Of a stretch of DNA of 64,000 bases, positions 1-8,075 are shown piece by piece. The notes beneath the pieces were generated by a model, which did not search any database, was not told the DNA's origin, and was given only the letters and a program-made list of their open reading frames with translations. The translations under genes and the position numbers were made by a program. Within the stretch, counting starts at the first letter, position 1, and each line of letters begins with the position of its first letter. Source of the stretch: an uncultured Actinomycetes bacterium (GTDB lineage: Bacteria; Actinomycetota; Acidimicrobiia; Acidimicrobiales; RAAP-2); assembly GCA_903873775.1 (NCBI GenBank), contig CAIQPR010000013.1:1-64000 (forward strand). The letters run 5' to 3'.

Positions 1-552
1 ATCGCGTACGTCGCCGCCGAAGGGCTGCCCGTGACCACCGTGCCTGGTCCGAGTGCCGTGATCGCCGCCCTGACGCTGAGCGGTCTCTCCATGGACCGCT
101 TCGCCTTCGACGGCTTCGTCCCGCGCAAGGCCGGTGAACGACGAGAGCTTTTGGCGTCGTGGGCCAGGGAGTCCCGGACGATCGTGGTGTACGAATCACC
201 GCAACGCATCGCGGCCACGCTCGCGGACGTGGCCGCGGTCTACCCCGATCGTCCCCTCGCGGTGGTGCGCGAGATCACCAAGATCCACGAGGAGGTGATC
301 CGCGGGACGGCTGCCGACGTGGCGAAACAGTTCGCCGAGCGTGAGGTGCGAGGGGAGATCGTTCTCGTGGTGTCGGGGGTTGCGAGTCACGTCGACGTTG
401 CGGACGATGACGTCCGCTCGGCGCTCGAAGACCACTTGTCACGCGGCGCCAGTGTGCGCGACGCCGCGGCATTCGTGTCGGATGATCTCGGTGTCTCGCA
501 CCGACACGCGTACGAGTTGGCGTTAGCGCTGCGACGAGGGGATGAGGCGTAG
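1..552 (+). CDS. rsmI: 16S rRNA 2'-O-ribose C1402 methyltransferase RsmI (5' end outside window)
   Basis: Only the C-terminal 183 residues are present; the frame is open from base 1 and ends at TAG 550-552. RsmI uses S-adenosylmethionine to methylate C1402 in the 16S rRNA decoding centre. The tetrapyrrole-methylase fold is recognisable by VPGPSAVIAALTLSG followed by FAFDGFVPRK, VYESPQRI and REITKIHEE, all typical of RsmI. The SAM-binding N-terminal strand is missing because of the window edge. The next gene, metG, starts 16 bases after the stop with its own apparent promoter. The family assignment is firm from the motifs. Confidence 0.95.
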   Translation: MAYVAAEGLPVTTVPGPSAVIAALTLSGLSMDRFAFDGFVPRKAGERRELLASWARESRTIVVYESPQRIAATLADVAAVYPDRPLAVVREITKIHEEVIRGTAADVAKQFAEREVRGEIVLVVSGVASHVDVADDDVRSALEDHLSRGASVRDAAAFVSDDLGVSHRHAYELALALRRGDEA

Positions 553-556
553 TCAG

Positions 557-562
557 TACCCT
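557..562 (+). promoter_or_regulatory. Leaderless -10 element of metG
   Basis: TACCCT lies exactly 6 nt before GTG 569, the geometry of an actinobacterial leaderless promoter in which the start codon is +1. No Shine-Dalgarno sequence precedes the GTG. It overlaps the last codons and stop region of rsmI. Confidence 0.6.
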
Positions 563-568
563 TGTTCC

Positions 569-2098
569 GTGGGCCGCTTCTACATCACAACTCCGATTTA
601 CTACGTCACAGACGCCCCGCACGTGGGCACGGCGTACAGCACGATCAATGCGGACGCCCTCGCGCGGTACCACCGCTTAGCCGGTGACGAGGTCTTGTTC
701 CTGACGGGAACGGACGAACACGGCCAGAAAGTCGCGGACACGGCCGAGGCCAATGGCGTCACGCCCCAGGAGTGGACCGACCGCACGTCGCAGCGTTTCC
801 GTGACGCTTGGACGATGCTGAACATCTCGAACGACGACTTCATCCGCACGACCGAGGACCGTCACGCGGAGTCGGTGCAGAAATTTCTGACGGCGATCTA
901 CGAGAATGGGTACATCTACAAGGGCGTGTACACCGGCATGTACTGCGTGAGTTGTGAGGACTACTACACCTCCGAATCGCTGAACGAAGGGCTGTGTCCC
1001 ATCCACCGCCGGCCCGTGGTGGAGATGGAAGAAGAAAACTGGTTCTTCCGACTGAGCGCGTTCGAAGACCGACTCCTCGAGTACTTCACCTCACACCCGG
1101 GGTTCACGACTCCCGAGACCAAGCGCAATGAAGCTCTGGCCTTCATCAAGGGTGGACTGCAGGACATTTCGATCACCCGAACGTCGATTTCGTGGGGTAT
1201 CCCGGTTCCCTGGGACAGCGCGCACGTGTTCTACGTCTGGTACGACGCCCTCATCAATTACTTGACGGCCATCGGCTACGGCCGCGACGACGCCGAGGTC
1301 GATAAGTGGTGGCCCCACGTCACGCACCTCATTGGTAAAGAGATCATTCGCTTTCACAGTGTCTGGTGGCCGGCGATGTGCATGGCGGCCGGTATCGAGC
1401 CACCCGCCCACGTACAGGTTCACGGATGGCTCCTCGTGGGTGGCCAGAAACTGGGTAAATCCATGGGCGCCTCCGGCGCGGTCAAGCTCACTGACATCGC
1501 GCCGAAGACCTTGGTCGATGAATTCGGCGTGGACGCGCTGCGGTATTTCCTCCTGCGCGACACGCCGCTCGGCACGGATGGAGAGTTCTCGATCGAGGCC
1601 CTGACCTCGCGGTACAACAGCGACCTCGCGAACAATCTGGGCAACCTTGTGGCGCGCGTGGCCACGGTCGTCGCGTCGAAGTGCGACGGCGTCGGACCGG
1701 CACCGTCGGCGAGCAGCCCGCTGGCGACCGAGGCGGCCGACGCCCTGAGCGGAGCTCGGGCGGCCTGGGAGAATTTCCAGCCCCACCTCGCCCTCGAACG
1801 CACGTGGCGTTTGATTGGTGCGGCCAACGCGTATCTCGAAACGCACGCACCCTGGAAGATGGAGCCGGGTGCGGAGGTTGATCAGGTCATGGGCGACGCG
1901 CTCGAGGCCATTCGCGTCGTCACGCTCCTGATCGCCCCGGCCATGCCGGCGACGGCGGACGCGATCTGGAGCCGCATTGGTTTGGACGGATCGCCCACGG
2001 ACGTGGGTCTCGACGCGGCCGCGTGGGGGGCCTATCCGGGGGGTCGTGCTGTCGTGAAGGGTGACCCCCTCTTCCCGAGGATCAAGTCGGACGCGTGA
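569..2098 (+). CDS. metG: Methionyl-tRNA synthetase
   Basis: Class I aminoacyl-tRNA synthetase that charges tRNA-Met, 509 residues, cytosolic. The HIGH-type signature is TPIYYVTDAPHVGTAYS near the N-terminus, and the KMSKS equivalent is GQKLGKSMGAS around residue 300. A zinc-region motif (MYCVSCEDYY and EGLCPIHRRP) places it in the bacterial MetG1 group. There is no C-terminal tRNA-binding (Trbp111) extension, so this is the short form. GTG 569 is preferred over an upstream ATG at 542 because family proteins begin right at GRFYITTPIYY and a leaderless -10 sits 6 nt upstream. The stop overlaps the GTG of tatD by 4 bases, so the two are co-transcribed. Confidence 0.97.
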   Translation: MGRFYITTPIYYVTDAPHVGTAYSTINADALARYHRLAGDEVLFLTGTDEHGQKVADTAEANGVTPQEWTDRTSQRFRDAWTMLNISNDDFIRTTEDRHAESVQKFLTAIYENGYIYKGVYTGMYCVSCEDYYTSESLNEGLCPIHRRPVVEMEEENWFFRLSAFEDRLLEYFTSHPGFTTPETKRNEALAFIKGGLQDISITRTSISWGIPVPWDSAHVFYVWYDALINYLTAIGYGRDDAEVDKWWPHVTHLIGKEIIRFHSVWWPAMCMAAGIEPPAHVQVHGWLLVGGQKLGKSMGASGAVKLTDIAPKTLVDEFGVDALRYFLLRDTPLGTDGEFSIEALTSRYNSDLANNLGNLVARVATVVASKCDGVGPAPSASSPLATEAADALSGARAAWENFQPHLALERTWRLIGAANAYLETHAPWKMEPGAEVDQVMGDALEAIRVVTLLIAPAMPATADAIWSRIGLDGSPTDVGLDAAAWGAYPGGRAVVKGDPLFPRIKSDA

Positions 2099-2889
2099 GC
2101 GGCTGGACGGACGCACACTGTCACTTGCAGGAGAGGTATCTCTCCGGCGACGAAGCCGTCCGAGAGGACGTTACCGCCACCCTTGATCGAGCGGCAGCGG
2201 CCGGCGTGGACCGCATTGTGGTCATCGGCACCGACGAGACGACTTCGCGCGAGGCCATCGCGCTCGTCGACGACACAGTCCATTCGGTCGAACTCTTTGC
2301 GACCATTGGACTTCACCCGCACGACGCCGTCCAGGGCACGGGCCCGATCGCCGCACTGGCAGCGACGCGTCACCCCCGCATTGTGGGCATTGGGGAATGC
2401 GGGTTGGACTATTTCTACGAGCATTCACCCCGCGATAGTCAGCGACAGGCCTTCGCCGAGCAGATTCATCTGGCCCACGACTTCGATCTGGCACTCGTGA
2501 TTCACGCGCGCGACGCGTGGGCCGATCTTTTCGAGGTCCTTTCGTCGGAGGGTGTGCCTCCGCGAACCGTCATCCACTGCTTTACCGGGGGCCCGGCCGA
2601 GGCGGACGGGTGCCTCGAGCTCGGATGCGACATCTCGATCTCGGGCGTCGTCACTTTCAAGAACGCAACTGATGTGCGAGACGCGGTGCACCACGTGCCG
2701 CTCGACCGACTCCACGTGGAAACCGACAGCCCCTTCCTTGCCCCGGTGCCCCATCGTGGTCGAACGAACGAGCCGGCACTCGTGGTGACCGTCGGAACCT
2801 TCATCGCCGAGCTTCTCGACATACCACAAGAGGAATTGCGATCCGTGACACGGAGCAACACCGCGCGCCTCTTCGGACTTTCGGCGTAA
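2095..2889 (+). CDS. tatD: TatD-family metal-dependent DNase
   Basis: 264 residues. TatD proteins are TIM-barrel Mg/Mn-dependent 3'-5' exonucleases acting on DNA or RNA. Metal ligands are visible as TDAHCHLQ at the N-terminus, GECGLDY, the FAEQIHLAHDFD helix, VIHCFTGGP and ETDSPFLAP with the terminal Asp. The GTG start overlaps metG (GTGA), which indicates translational coupling. The order metG-tatD-(envelope protein)-rsmA-ispE is the classical actinobacterial and firmicute arrangement. Confidence 0.93.
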   Translation: MSGWTDAHCHLQERYLSGDEAVREDVTATLDRAAAAGVDRIVVIGTDETTSREAIALVDDTVHSVELFATIGLHPHDAVQGTGPIAALAATRHPRIVGIGECGLDYFYEHSPRDSQRQAFAEQIHLAHDFDLALVIHARDAWADLFEVLSSEGVPPRTVIHCFTGGPAEADGCLELGCDISISGVVTFKNATDVRDAVHHVPLDRLHVETDSPFLAPVPHRGRTNEPALVVTVGTFIAELLDIPQEELRSVTRSNTARLFGLSA

Positions 2890-2905
2890 ATTACCTTTTA
2901 TCAGG

Positions 2906-2911
2906 TATAAT
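2906..2911 (+). promoter_or_regulatory. Consensus -10 (TATAAT) before the RlpA-like gene
   Basis: A perfect TATAAT lies in a short AT-rich island (2890-2925) that stands out from the GC-rich surroundings. No good -35 is seen. The predicted transcription start near 2918 leaves only a few bases before GTG 2926, so a further in-frame GTG (2971 or 2989) could be the real start. Confidence 0.55.
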
Positions 2912-2925
2912 AGAAAATTTTTCTG

Positions 2926-3801
2926 GTGAGGTTGCGCCTCGCCGCTCCTGCGCCTAGCGTTGTTCAACGGGTGTTACGCACCCAGTACGTGTCCCCGGAG
3001 AAGGGTGGAGTTCTGAGGACCAACGTTCAGCGGCCGCACCAGCGGGCGCTTTTACTGATAGCTGTCGTGGCGCTCTTGGTTGTGCCTCTGACCCTCTTGG
3101 GGAAGAGTTCGCACGGGGCGTCGGCGACGTTGACGGCCGCGCCGCGCCAGGAGCTCGTCTCCGCGGTGGTGCCCTCCTCGACTCCTCCCGTCACGTCCCG
3201 TTCAACCTCGTCACCCACTGTTCACCACCACGTCGCCACGACACCGGCCCCGAAGGTTCACCACCCGGTGGTTGCGATCCACGCGCCGCACGTGCGCACC
3301 TCGACGACCCCCAGGGTTCGTCCCGCGACCGCCGCGCACCTCGCGGCCGTACGGGCGGCGAACCGTCGCGCGGCCCTGGCCCAAGCGGCCGCGGCGCGTC
3401 GCGCCGTGCTCCGCGCTCGCGCCATTTACCACCAACGTCTTCTCGCAGAACACCGGGCCGCTGTCCGTCAGGCCGCCGCGCGCCGGGCCGCCGAGCGCCG
3501 CGCCGCCGCCCGAGCCGCCTGGGAGCGCCGTCACCTCCACGCGCCCGCCGCGGTTCACGGGCGGTACCGCACGGGTGTGGCGACCTGGTACAGCTGGCGC
3601 CCCGGGCAATGCGCAACCTCGTACTTGCCGAAGGGAACCCGAATTTACGTCCACGAAGTCGGCACCTCGTTGACCATCTCCTGCGTGGTCACGGACCGCC
3701 AGGCCCGCAACCCGGGACGTGTCGTTGACCTCAATGAAGAGAGTTTCAGCGAGTTGGCACCTCTGAATAAGGGTGTCGTTCGTGTCATTGTTACCTGGTG
3801 A
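2926..3801 (+). CDS. Membrane-anchored RlpA-like double-psi beta-barrel protein at the rpfB locus
   Basis: 291 residues in the longest reading. After a short basic N-terminus there is one hydrophobic segment (about residues 41-59), then a Pro/Thr/His-rich stretch, then a long Ala/Arg-rich, probably helical region (about 110-205). The C-terminal domain (about 217-291) matches the RlpA/expansin double-psi beta-barrel: ATWYSW, LPKGTRIYV, VVTDRQARNPGRVVDLNEES. The family Asp in TDR is present; the usual His of the RlpA lytic transglycosylase site is not obvious (CATSYLPKG). It sits exactly where rpfB lies in mycobacteria, between tatD and rsmA, but has no lysozyme-like Rpf domain, G5 or DUF348 repeats. 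I infer an envelope protein acting on or binding peptidoglycan. The stop overlaps the rsmA start by 4 bases. The exact start is uncertain. Confidence 0.8.
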   Translation: MRLRLAAPAPSVVQRVLRTQYVSPEKGGVLRTNVQRPHQRALLLIAVVALLVVPLTLLGKSSHGASATLTAAPRQELVSAVVPSSTPPVTSRSTSSPTVHHHVATTPAPKVHHPVVAIHAPHVRTSTTPRVRPATAAHLAAVRAANRRAALAQAAAARRAVLRARAIYHQRLLAEHRAAVRQAAARRAAERRAAARAAWERRHLHAPAAVHGRYRTGVATWYSWRPGQCATSYLPKGTRIYVHEVGTSLTISCVVTDRQARNPGRVVDLNEESFSELAPLNKGVVRVIVTW

Positions 3802-4610
3802 CCCATACGCGCACGACGCTCGCCGCACTGCTCAGTGCGCACGGCCTCTCGCCGTCACGCGCCCTGGGGCAAAACTTCGTCGTTGACGCCAATACGGTTC
3901 GTCGCATCGCCCGTTTGGCCGGCGTCGGTGAGGGTGATCACGTGCTCGAAATCGGAGCAGGCCTGGGCTCATTGACATTGGCCCTTCTCGAAACCGGTGC
4001 CGACGTCATCGCCATGGAGGTCGACCGGCATCTGCTCGAGCCGCTGACGGCCGTGGTCGAGCCGGAGGGAGCTCGCGTCGTCCACGCGGACGCCCTCCAC
4101 GCGGACTATCCCTCCATTACGGCAGGGCGGCCCACGATCGTGGTGGCGAACTTGCCGTACAACATCGCCACGCCGCTGGTGCTCCACCTGCTCGAAACAG
4201 TGCCCAACATCGAGCGGATGCTGGTGATGGTCCAGTTAGAAGTGGCCGAACGGCTCGCCGCGCATGCGGGCGACGACGCCTACGGTGCCGCATCCCTGCG
4301 CGTCCAATACTTTGCCGAGGCCAAGGTGGTGGGCAAGGTACCCCCGTCGGTGTTTCTCCCTCGTCCCAAAGTCGATTCTGGTCTCGTGTCGGTCACGCGC
4401 CGACCGGGGGTCGCCATTGACCCGCAGCTGGTGAGTGAGGACGTCTTGTTTCGGGTGATTCGCACCTCGTTTCAGCACCGCCGCAAAATGTTGCGCCGAA
4501 GCCTGGAGGGCGTTGTGGCGCCTGAGGCGTTTGAACGAGCGGACATTGACCCAACGCGCCGTCCCGAAGAGTTGACATTGGCGGAATTTGCCCGACTGGC
4601 GGCGGCGTGA
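3798..4610 (+). CDS. rsmA: 16S rRNA dimethyladenosine transferase RsmA (KsgA)
   Basis: Dimethylates A1518 and A1519 of 16S rRNA using SAM during late 30S assembly. 270 residues, normal length. Diagnostic motifs are LGQNFVVDANTVRRIA, the SAM loop EIGAGLGSLT, and the catalytic NLPYNIATPLV. Later FLPRPKVDSG and FQHRRKMLRRS are also family-typical. GTG 3798 overlaps the previous stop (GTGA) and the gene's own stop overlaps ispE, so the three genes are translationally coupled. Confidence 0.96.
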   Translation: MTHTRTTLAALLSAHGLSPSRALGQNFVVDANTVRRIARLAGVGEGDHVLEIGAGLGSLTLALLETGADVIAMEVDRHLLEPLTAVVEPEGARVVHADALHADYPSITAGRPTIVVANLPYNIATPLVLHLLETVPNIERMLVMVQLEVAERLAAHAGDDAYGAASLRVQYFAEAKVVGKVPPSVFLPRPKVDSGLVSVTRRPGVAIDPQLVSEDVLFRVIRTSFQHRRKMLRRSLEGVVAPEAFERADIDPTRRPEELTLAEFARLAAA

Positions 4611-5377
4611 GCGTCCTTCAGCGCGCTGCGGCCAAATTGACCTGGACCCTCGAAGTCGTCGGCCGTCGTGACGACGGATACCACCTCCTGCGCAGTGAAA
4701 TGGTGTCACTCGCTCTGGCGGACGACATTGTCATTGACGAGAACGGATCGGGCTGCGTCTTTGTCGACGGTGCGGCGGCGCCGGTGGCCCACCTGATTGA
4801 TCCCGTGGACAATTTGGTGACGAAGGCCCTTGATCTGGTCGGTCGCTCGGCCGGGGTCGTCGTGACCAAGAGGATTCCCGTCGGTGGGGGTCTCGGTGGG
4901 GGTTCCAGCGACGCCGCCGCGATTCTGCGGTGGGCGGGAGTTCTTGACGCCGACGTGGCGGTGACCCTGGGCGGCGACGTGCCGTTCTGTCTACGTGGTG
5001 GGCGCGCGCTCGTCGAGGGAGTGGGGGAGCGCATTACGCGCTGGCCCGATCTCTCGCGCCAGGTGACGTTGATCCTCCCGGATTTTGGGGTCTCGACACC
5101 CGCGTGCTACCGGATGTTTGATGACATGTGGGCGGGTGGATGGCGCCCTCGCGGCCGCAATCACCTCTTCGAACCGGCGCTTCAGGTGGAGCCCCGATTG
5201 GCGCGAGCCCGGGACTTCATCGAGGATCTCACGGGTCGCCCGGTCGAACTCTGTGGATCGGGGTCGACGATGTTTATCGAGGGCGTGCTGCCCGGAGATC
5301 GCGAGTGGGACGTGCAGGGTCCCGACGGAAGCATTCACATCCTGGGAACGGAGACCTCGCCCGCAGTTGGGGCGTAG
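4607..5377 (+). CDS. ispE: 4-diphosphocytidyl-2-C-methyl-D-erythritol kinase
   Basis: GHMP kinase of the non-mevalonate isoprenoid pathway; it phosphorylates CDP-ME with ATP. Substrate motif AAKLTWTLEVVGRRDDGYH and the GHMP ATP loop PVGGGLGGGSSDAAA are intact, as is the C-terminal CGSGSTMF motif. At 256 residues it is shorter than many IspE proteins (roughly 280-310), and the canonical N-terminal P-A-K-I-N has become A-A-K-L-T. The GTG start overlaps the rsmA stop by 4 bases. Its stop lies 3 bases from the stop of the convergent bS22 gene. Confidence 0.93.
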   Translation: MSVLQRAAAKLTWTLEVVGRRDDGYHLLRSEMVSLALADDIVIDENGSGCVFVDGAAAPVAHLIDPVDNLVTKALDLVGRSAGVVVTKRIPVGGGLGGGSSDAAAILRWAGVLDADVAVTLGGDVPFCLRGGRALVEGVGERITRWPDLSRQVTLILPDFGVSTPACYRMFDDMWAGGWRPRGRNHLFEPALQVEPRLARARDFIEDLTGRPVELCGSGSTMFIEGVLPGDREWDVQGPDGSIHILGTETSPAVGA

Positions 5378-5380
5378 GGA

Positions 5381-5482
5381 CTACTTACCGGCGGCGCGAC
5401 GCTGCCAGCGAGTTCGCTTCAGCATCTTCTTGTGCTTCTTCTTGCGCATGCGCTTACGGCGCTTCTTAATCAATGATCCCAT
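5381..5482 (-). CDS. bS22-type / AURKAIP1-COX24 small ribosomal protein (33 aa)
   Basis: A 33-residue, extremely basic protein: it starts MGSLIKKRRKRMRKKKHKK and ends RTRWQRRAAGK. This is the pattern of the tiny actinobacterial protein annotated as AURKAIP1/COX24-domain protein, identified in Mycobacterium ribosomes as bS22 in the small subunit. It is too short for most gene callers. It converges with ispE and is divergent from the VOC gene at 5541. A possible -10 (TAGCGT) lies about 10 nt upstream of the ATG, giving a very short leader. The identification rests on the recognisable sequence pattern. Confidence 0.88.
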   Translation of the reverse strand: MGSLIKKRRKRMRKKKHKKMLKRTRWQRRAAGK

Positions 5483-5540
5483 GGCCCGAATGACGCTACT
5501 AGGTTTCAGGGAGGTGGTGCCAGTTCGGGAGGTGTTCGCG

Positions 5541-5897
5541 GTGAGTGTGGATCTCGATCACGTGCAATTAGCCATACCTCCCGGCGGTGAAGCCGCCGCC
5601 GATGAGTTCTACGTGGGGTTCCTCGGCCTCGCCGTGCTCGACAAGCCCCCCGCGCTCGCCGCTCGCGGGGGCCGGTGGTACGCGACGGGCACTCTGCAGA
5701 TTCATTTGGGCGTCGACCGGGACTTTCGACCCGCGCGCAAGGCCCACCCCGCATTTCGGGTGCGGGACTTTGACGCCCTACGCCACGCGTTCCTCGCTGC
5801 GGACATTGACGTACGCGACGACACGGAGATTGAGGGCGTGGACCGCTTCTACGTGGATGATCCGTTTGGCAATCGCGTGGAACTGATTCGCGGCTAG
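5541..5897 (+). CDS. VOC (glyoxalase/dioxygenase-like) family protein
   Basis: 118 residues forming one vicinal-oxygen-chelate module. The start VDLDHVQLAIPPG carries the usual first metal-ligand His, GRWYATGTLQIHLGV a second candidate His, and FYVDDPFGNRVELI at the end the third ligand Glu. VOC proteins include lactoylglutathione lyases, dioxygenases and antibiotic-binding proteins; the substrate cannot be read from sequence. GTG 5541 is chosen because GGGAGG lies 7 nt upstream (5528-5533), although the frame stays open further upstream. It converges with the ferredoxin gene and overlaps it by 4 bases. Confidence 0.85.
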   Translation: MSVDLDHVQLAIPPGGEAAADEFYVGFLGLAVLDKPPALAARGGRWYATGTLQIHLGVDRDFRPARKAHPAFRVRDFDALRHAFLAADIDVRDDTEIEGVDRFYVDDPFGNRVELIRG

Positions 5898-6130
5898 TTC
5901 GTGTTCGCGATGCGTTCGATCCACAACGCTTGACGCGGGCACCCTCGCACGGCGAGGTTCGCCGAGGCGAGAGAGGCGTCGCGTCGGGCGTCCAGGGGTG
6001 CGTCTTTGATGATGGGGTATCCCCACTCGTCGACGTCCACGATGTCGGGTGCCAGCTCGGCGCAGTGACCGAATCCGTCACACAGGATCGGGTCCACGCG
6101 CAGAAAGAGTTTTTCGTGTCGCCGTTTCAT
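5894..6130 (-). CDS. Small ferredoxin (3Fe-4S/4Fe-4S type) of the ApbE operon
   Basis: 78 residues. One cluster is predicted from CDGFGHCAELAPDIV near the N-terminus and VRGCPRQAL near the C-terminus. This is the C-x5-C ... C-P spacing of single-cluster actinobacterial ferredoxins that often serve cytochromes P450 or oxidoreductases. The usual central Cys of a 4Fe-4S site is replaced by Gly in DGFGH, so a 3Fe-4S cluster is likelier (inference). ATG 6130 overlaps the NuoF-like stop as ATGA, so it is the last gene of the operon. Likely role: one-electron carrier linked to the flavoprotein encoded just upstream. Confidence 0.88.
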   Translation of the reverse strand: MKRRHEKLFLRVDPILCDGFGHCAELAPDIVDVDEWGYPIIKDAPLDARRDASLASANLAVRGCPRQALWIERIANTN

Positions 6131-7398
6131 TCCCACACCAAGTCATTCTCGAGTTCGAGGCGAGGAACCGTGGCGAATCGCGAACGTCCCGCGTACGCGC
6201 AGGGTTGACCCGCCGCGTGGCGGTGAGCGTCGGCCGCAAAGACCTGGAGGGCGGAACGTAGCAGTCGCACGACGCCGTCGGGGTGGCGACACCCGCCGCG
6301 ACCCTCGATGACGTCACTGCGTTCCGACATGCGCGTGAGCGCCGCCGCCGCGTCGCGACCCCCGGTGACGAGTTGGGCGAGATCCTCGGCGAGTGCCGGG
6401 AGACCGAAGGCGCACGGTCCACACTGGCGAGCCGATTCGTGCGCCATCCAGCGGACGATGTTGTGGGTTTCGGTGATGCCGCACGCGGCGCGCGGTATGA
6501 CGACGATGACGCCCGCGCCGACCGAGGCGCCGAGAGGCCGCAGTACTTCGTTGGCCATGGGCGTGGAGAGATGTTCGGCGCTCAGGAAGCTGCCGCCGTA
6601 TCCGCCGAGGAGCACCGCCTGGGGATCGGTGTCGGCCCGCGCGGCTGCCAAGACCTCCGCGAGTGGTGTGCCGAGCGCAATTTCGAGCACGACCGGTCGC
6701 GTCACCGCTCCCGACACCGAGACCACCATTGAACCCGGACTCTGGGCGGTGCCGATGGAGCGGAACCATTCGGCACCCCAGCGGGTGATGAGGCCCACGT
6801 GAGCGTGGGTTTCGGCGTTGTCGACGAGGACGGGCGCGCGACCAATCCGCAAGATGCTGGGGCGCTGTGGTCGGTACTGGGGCAGAGTCTCGTTGTCGTC
6901 CAGCCAGTGGACGAGTGCCGACTCTTCGCCGGCAATGTAACGACCGGGAGGTGTGTGGATCTCCACAACCACACCGAGGGACCCGCGTCGCTCTCTCTCG
7001 CGCAAGGCACGCTCGAAGTGATTGACCATGGAGGCCTTTTCGCGGGCCACGCAGAGCGCGATGTGGCTCGCACCAATGGCCGTCGCGAGCGAGAGGGCAC
7101 CGTCGAGAACCAGGTGGGGATTGCTCTGGGCGATCGTCGCGTCCTTGTGCGAGGCCGGCTCTCCCTCCATGGCGTTGACGACCACAAACTTCTTGCGAGC
7201 GTGCTGATCACGCAGCAGGCGAGCCTTCGTCGCCGTGGGGAAGGCGGCGCCACCGCGACCGGTCAATCCCGCGCGATCGAGCTCGTCGAGCAAGTCGCGA
7301 CGAGGACGCCACTGTCCCCACATCGCCTCGTGTTGGGCGAGCGTCAGGGGACGGTCCGTGGCTCCCTGCAGGACGCGCGGGAGGACGGGGGCGCTCAT
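6127..7398 (-). CDS. NuoF-like NADH-binding flavoprotein (51 kDa subunit family) with altered cluster motif
   Basis: 423 residues, homologous to the NADH/FMN-binding subunit of complex I and related soluble hydrogenase/formate dehydrogenase diaphorases. The FMN/NADH fold is supported by GLTGRGGAAFPTATK and GRYIAGEESALVHWL, followed by an SLBB-like part (VSVSGAVTRPVVLEI). In the C-terminal iron-sulphur domain the E. coli HESCGWCTPCR pattern reads HESARQCGPCA here: the first cluster Cys is Ala323, while Cys326, Cys329 and Cys370 remain. Loss of one ligand suggests a 3Fe-4S or otherwise ligated cluster. No other nuo genes are nearby, so it is not part of complex I. ATG 7398 overlaps the upstream membrane gene (ATGA). 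I infer that it feeds NADH electrons into the ferredoxin and/or the membrane cytochrome-like protein. Confidence 0.85.
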   Translation of the reverse strand: MSAPVLPRVLQGATDRPLTLAQHEAMWGQWRPRRDLLDELDRAGLTGRGGAAFPTATKARLLRDQHARKKFVVVNAMEGEPASHKDATIAQSNPHLVLDGALSLATAIGASHIALCVAREKASMVNHFERALRERERRGSLGVVVEIHTPPGRYIAGEESALVHWLDDNETLPQYRPQRPSILRIGRAPVLVDNAETHAHVGLITRWGAEWFRSIGTAQSPGSMVVSVSGAVTRPVVLEIALGTPLAEVLAAARADTDPQAVLLGGYGGSFLSAEHLSTPMANEVLRPLGASVGAGVIVVIPRAACGITETHNIVRWMAHESARQCGPCAFGLPALAEDLAQLVTGGRDAAAALTRMSERSDVIEGRGGCRHPDGVVRLLRSALQVFAADAHRHAAGQPCAYAGRSRFATVPRLELENDLVWE

Positions 7399-8075
7399 CG
7401 ACGGCCTCGGGGGCGGGGAGCCGGTGGCGGTGTGCGACGAGGTGGCTCGCTGCGGGGCACAGACGTCCGCGCCTTGGCGGGTGTGGCCGGTGCCGTCTGC
7501 GCCCGCGACAGAGGTGAATGGGCCGTGCGACCGGCGGCGCGATCGGGACGCTGCGTAATGCGCCAGAGACCCGCGGCGATCGCGACGACGAGGCAGGCGA
7601 CCTGCACCACAATCATCCACAGACGGTGCGCGTCAGAACCCACGGTGAACCCGTGCAGCAGAGCGGCCGCAAGGCTGAGCCAGCTGAGGTAGTGGATGTA
7701 GCGCCACGTGGCGTTGCGGAGACGGTCCTTGACCATGCTCGACACCCACACGGCCAGCATGAGGTCAATGGCGATAGTGCCAACCGCCACCGGCAGACGT
7801 CGGTAGTCCGACGTGAAGGGCACGAGGGCGGAAAAGACGCCGATCGGGACGTAGGAATCAACAACGGTCGTAAGCACGTGGATAGCGACGAACAACATCG
7901 TGATCATGGAAATGGAGCGGTGAATCTCGTTGATCTCAAAGCGCCCCACCGCGCGACCGCCCACGCGTGTGGCCACCATCGTGCCGAGCGTGACGGTGGC
8001 GGTGAGCAGGACGAGGGCCACCACTCCCGTCGCGCGAGACGTGTACCAGAGGTAGGGCGTCGTGAAGGCAATCAC
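7395..8075 (-). CDS. Ferric-reductase-like transmembrane protein (haem b type)
   Basis: 226 residues. About six hydrophobic helices occupy residues 1-175, beginning TTPYLWYTSRATGVVALVL. His residues likely to bind haem lie in NEIHRSISMITMLFVAIHVL and RYIHYLSWLSLAAALLHGF, the arrangement of the ferric reductase / MsrQ transmembrane domain. The C-terminal ~50 residues are a Pro/Arg-rich hydrophilic tail without a flavin or NAD domain, so the partner reductase must be separate; the NuoF-like protein encoded next is the obvious candidate. Start and stop both overlap their neighbours (ATGA), which implies a stoichiometric membrane complex with ApbE and the NuoF-like protein. Confidence 0.85.
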   Translation of the reverse strand: MIAFTTPYLWYTSRATGVVALVLLTATVTLGTMVATRVGGRAVGRFEINEIHRSISMITMLFVAIHVLTTVVDSYVPIGVFSALVPFTSDYRRLPVAVGTIAIDLMLAVWVSSMVKDRLRNATWRYIHYLSWLSLAAALLHGFTVGSDAHRLWMIVVQVACLVVAIAAGLWRITQRPDRAAGRTAHSPLSRAQTAPATPAKARTSVPRSEPPRRTPPPAPRPRGRR

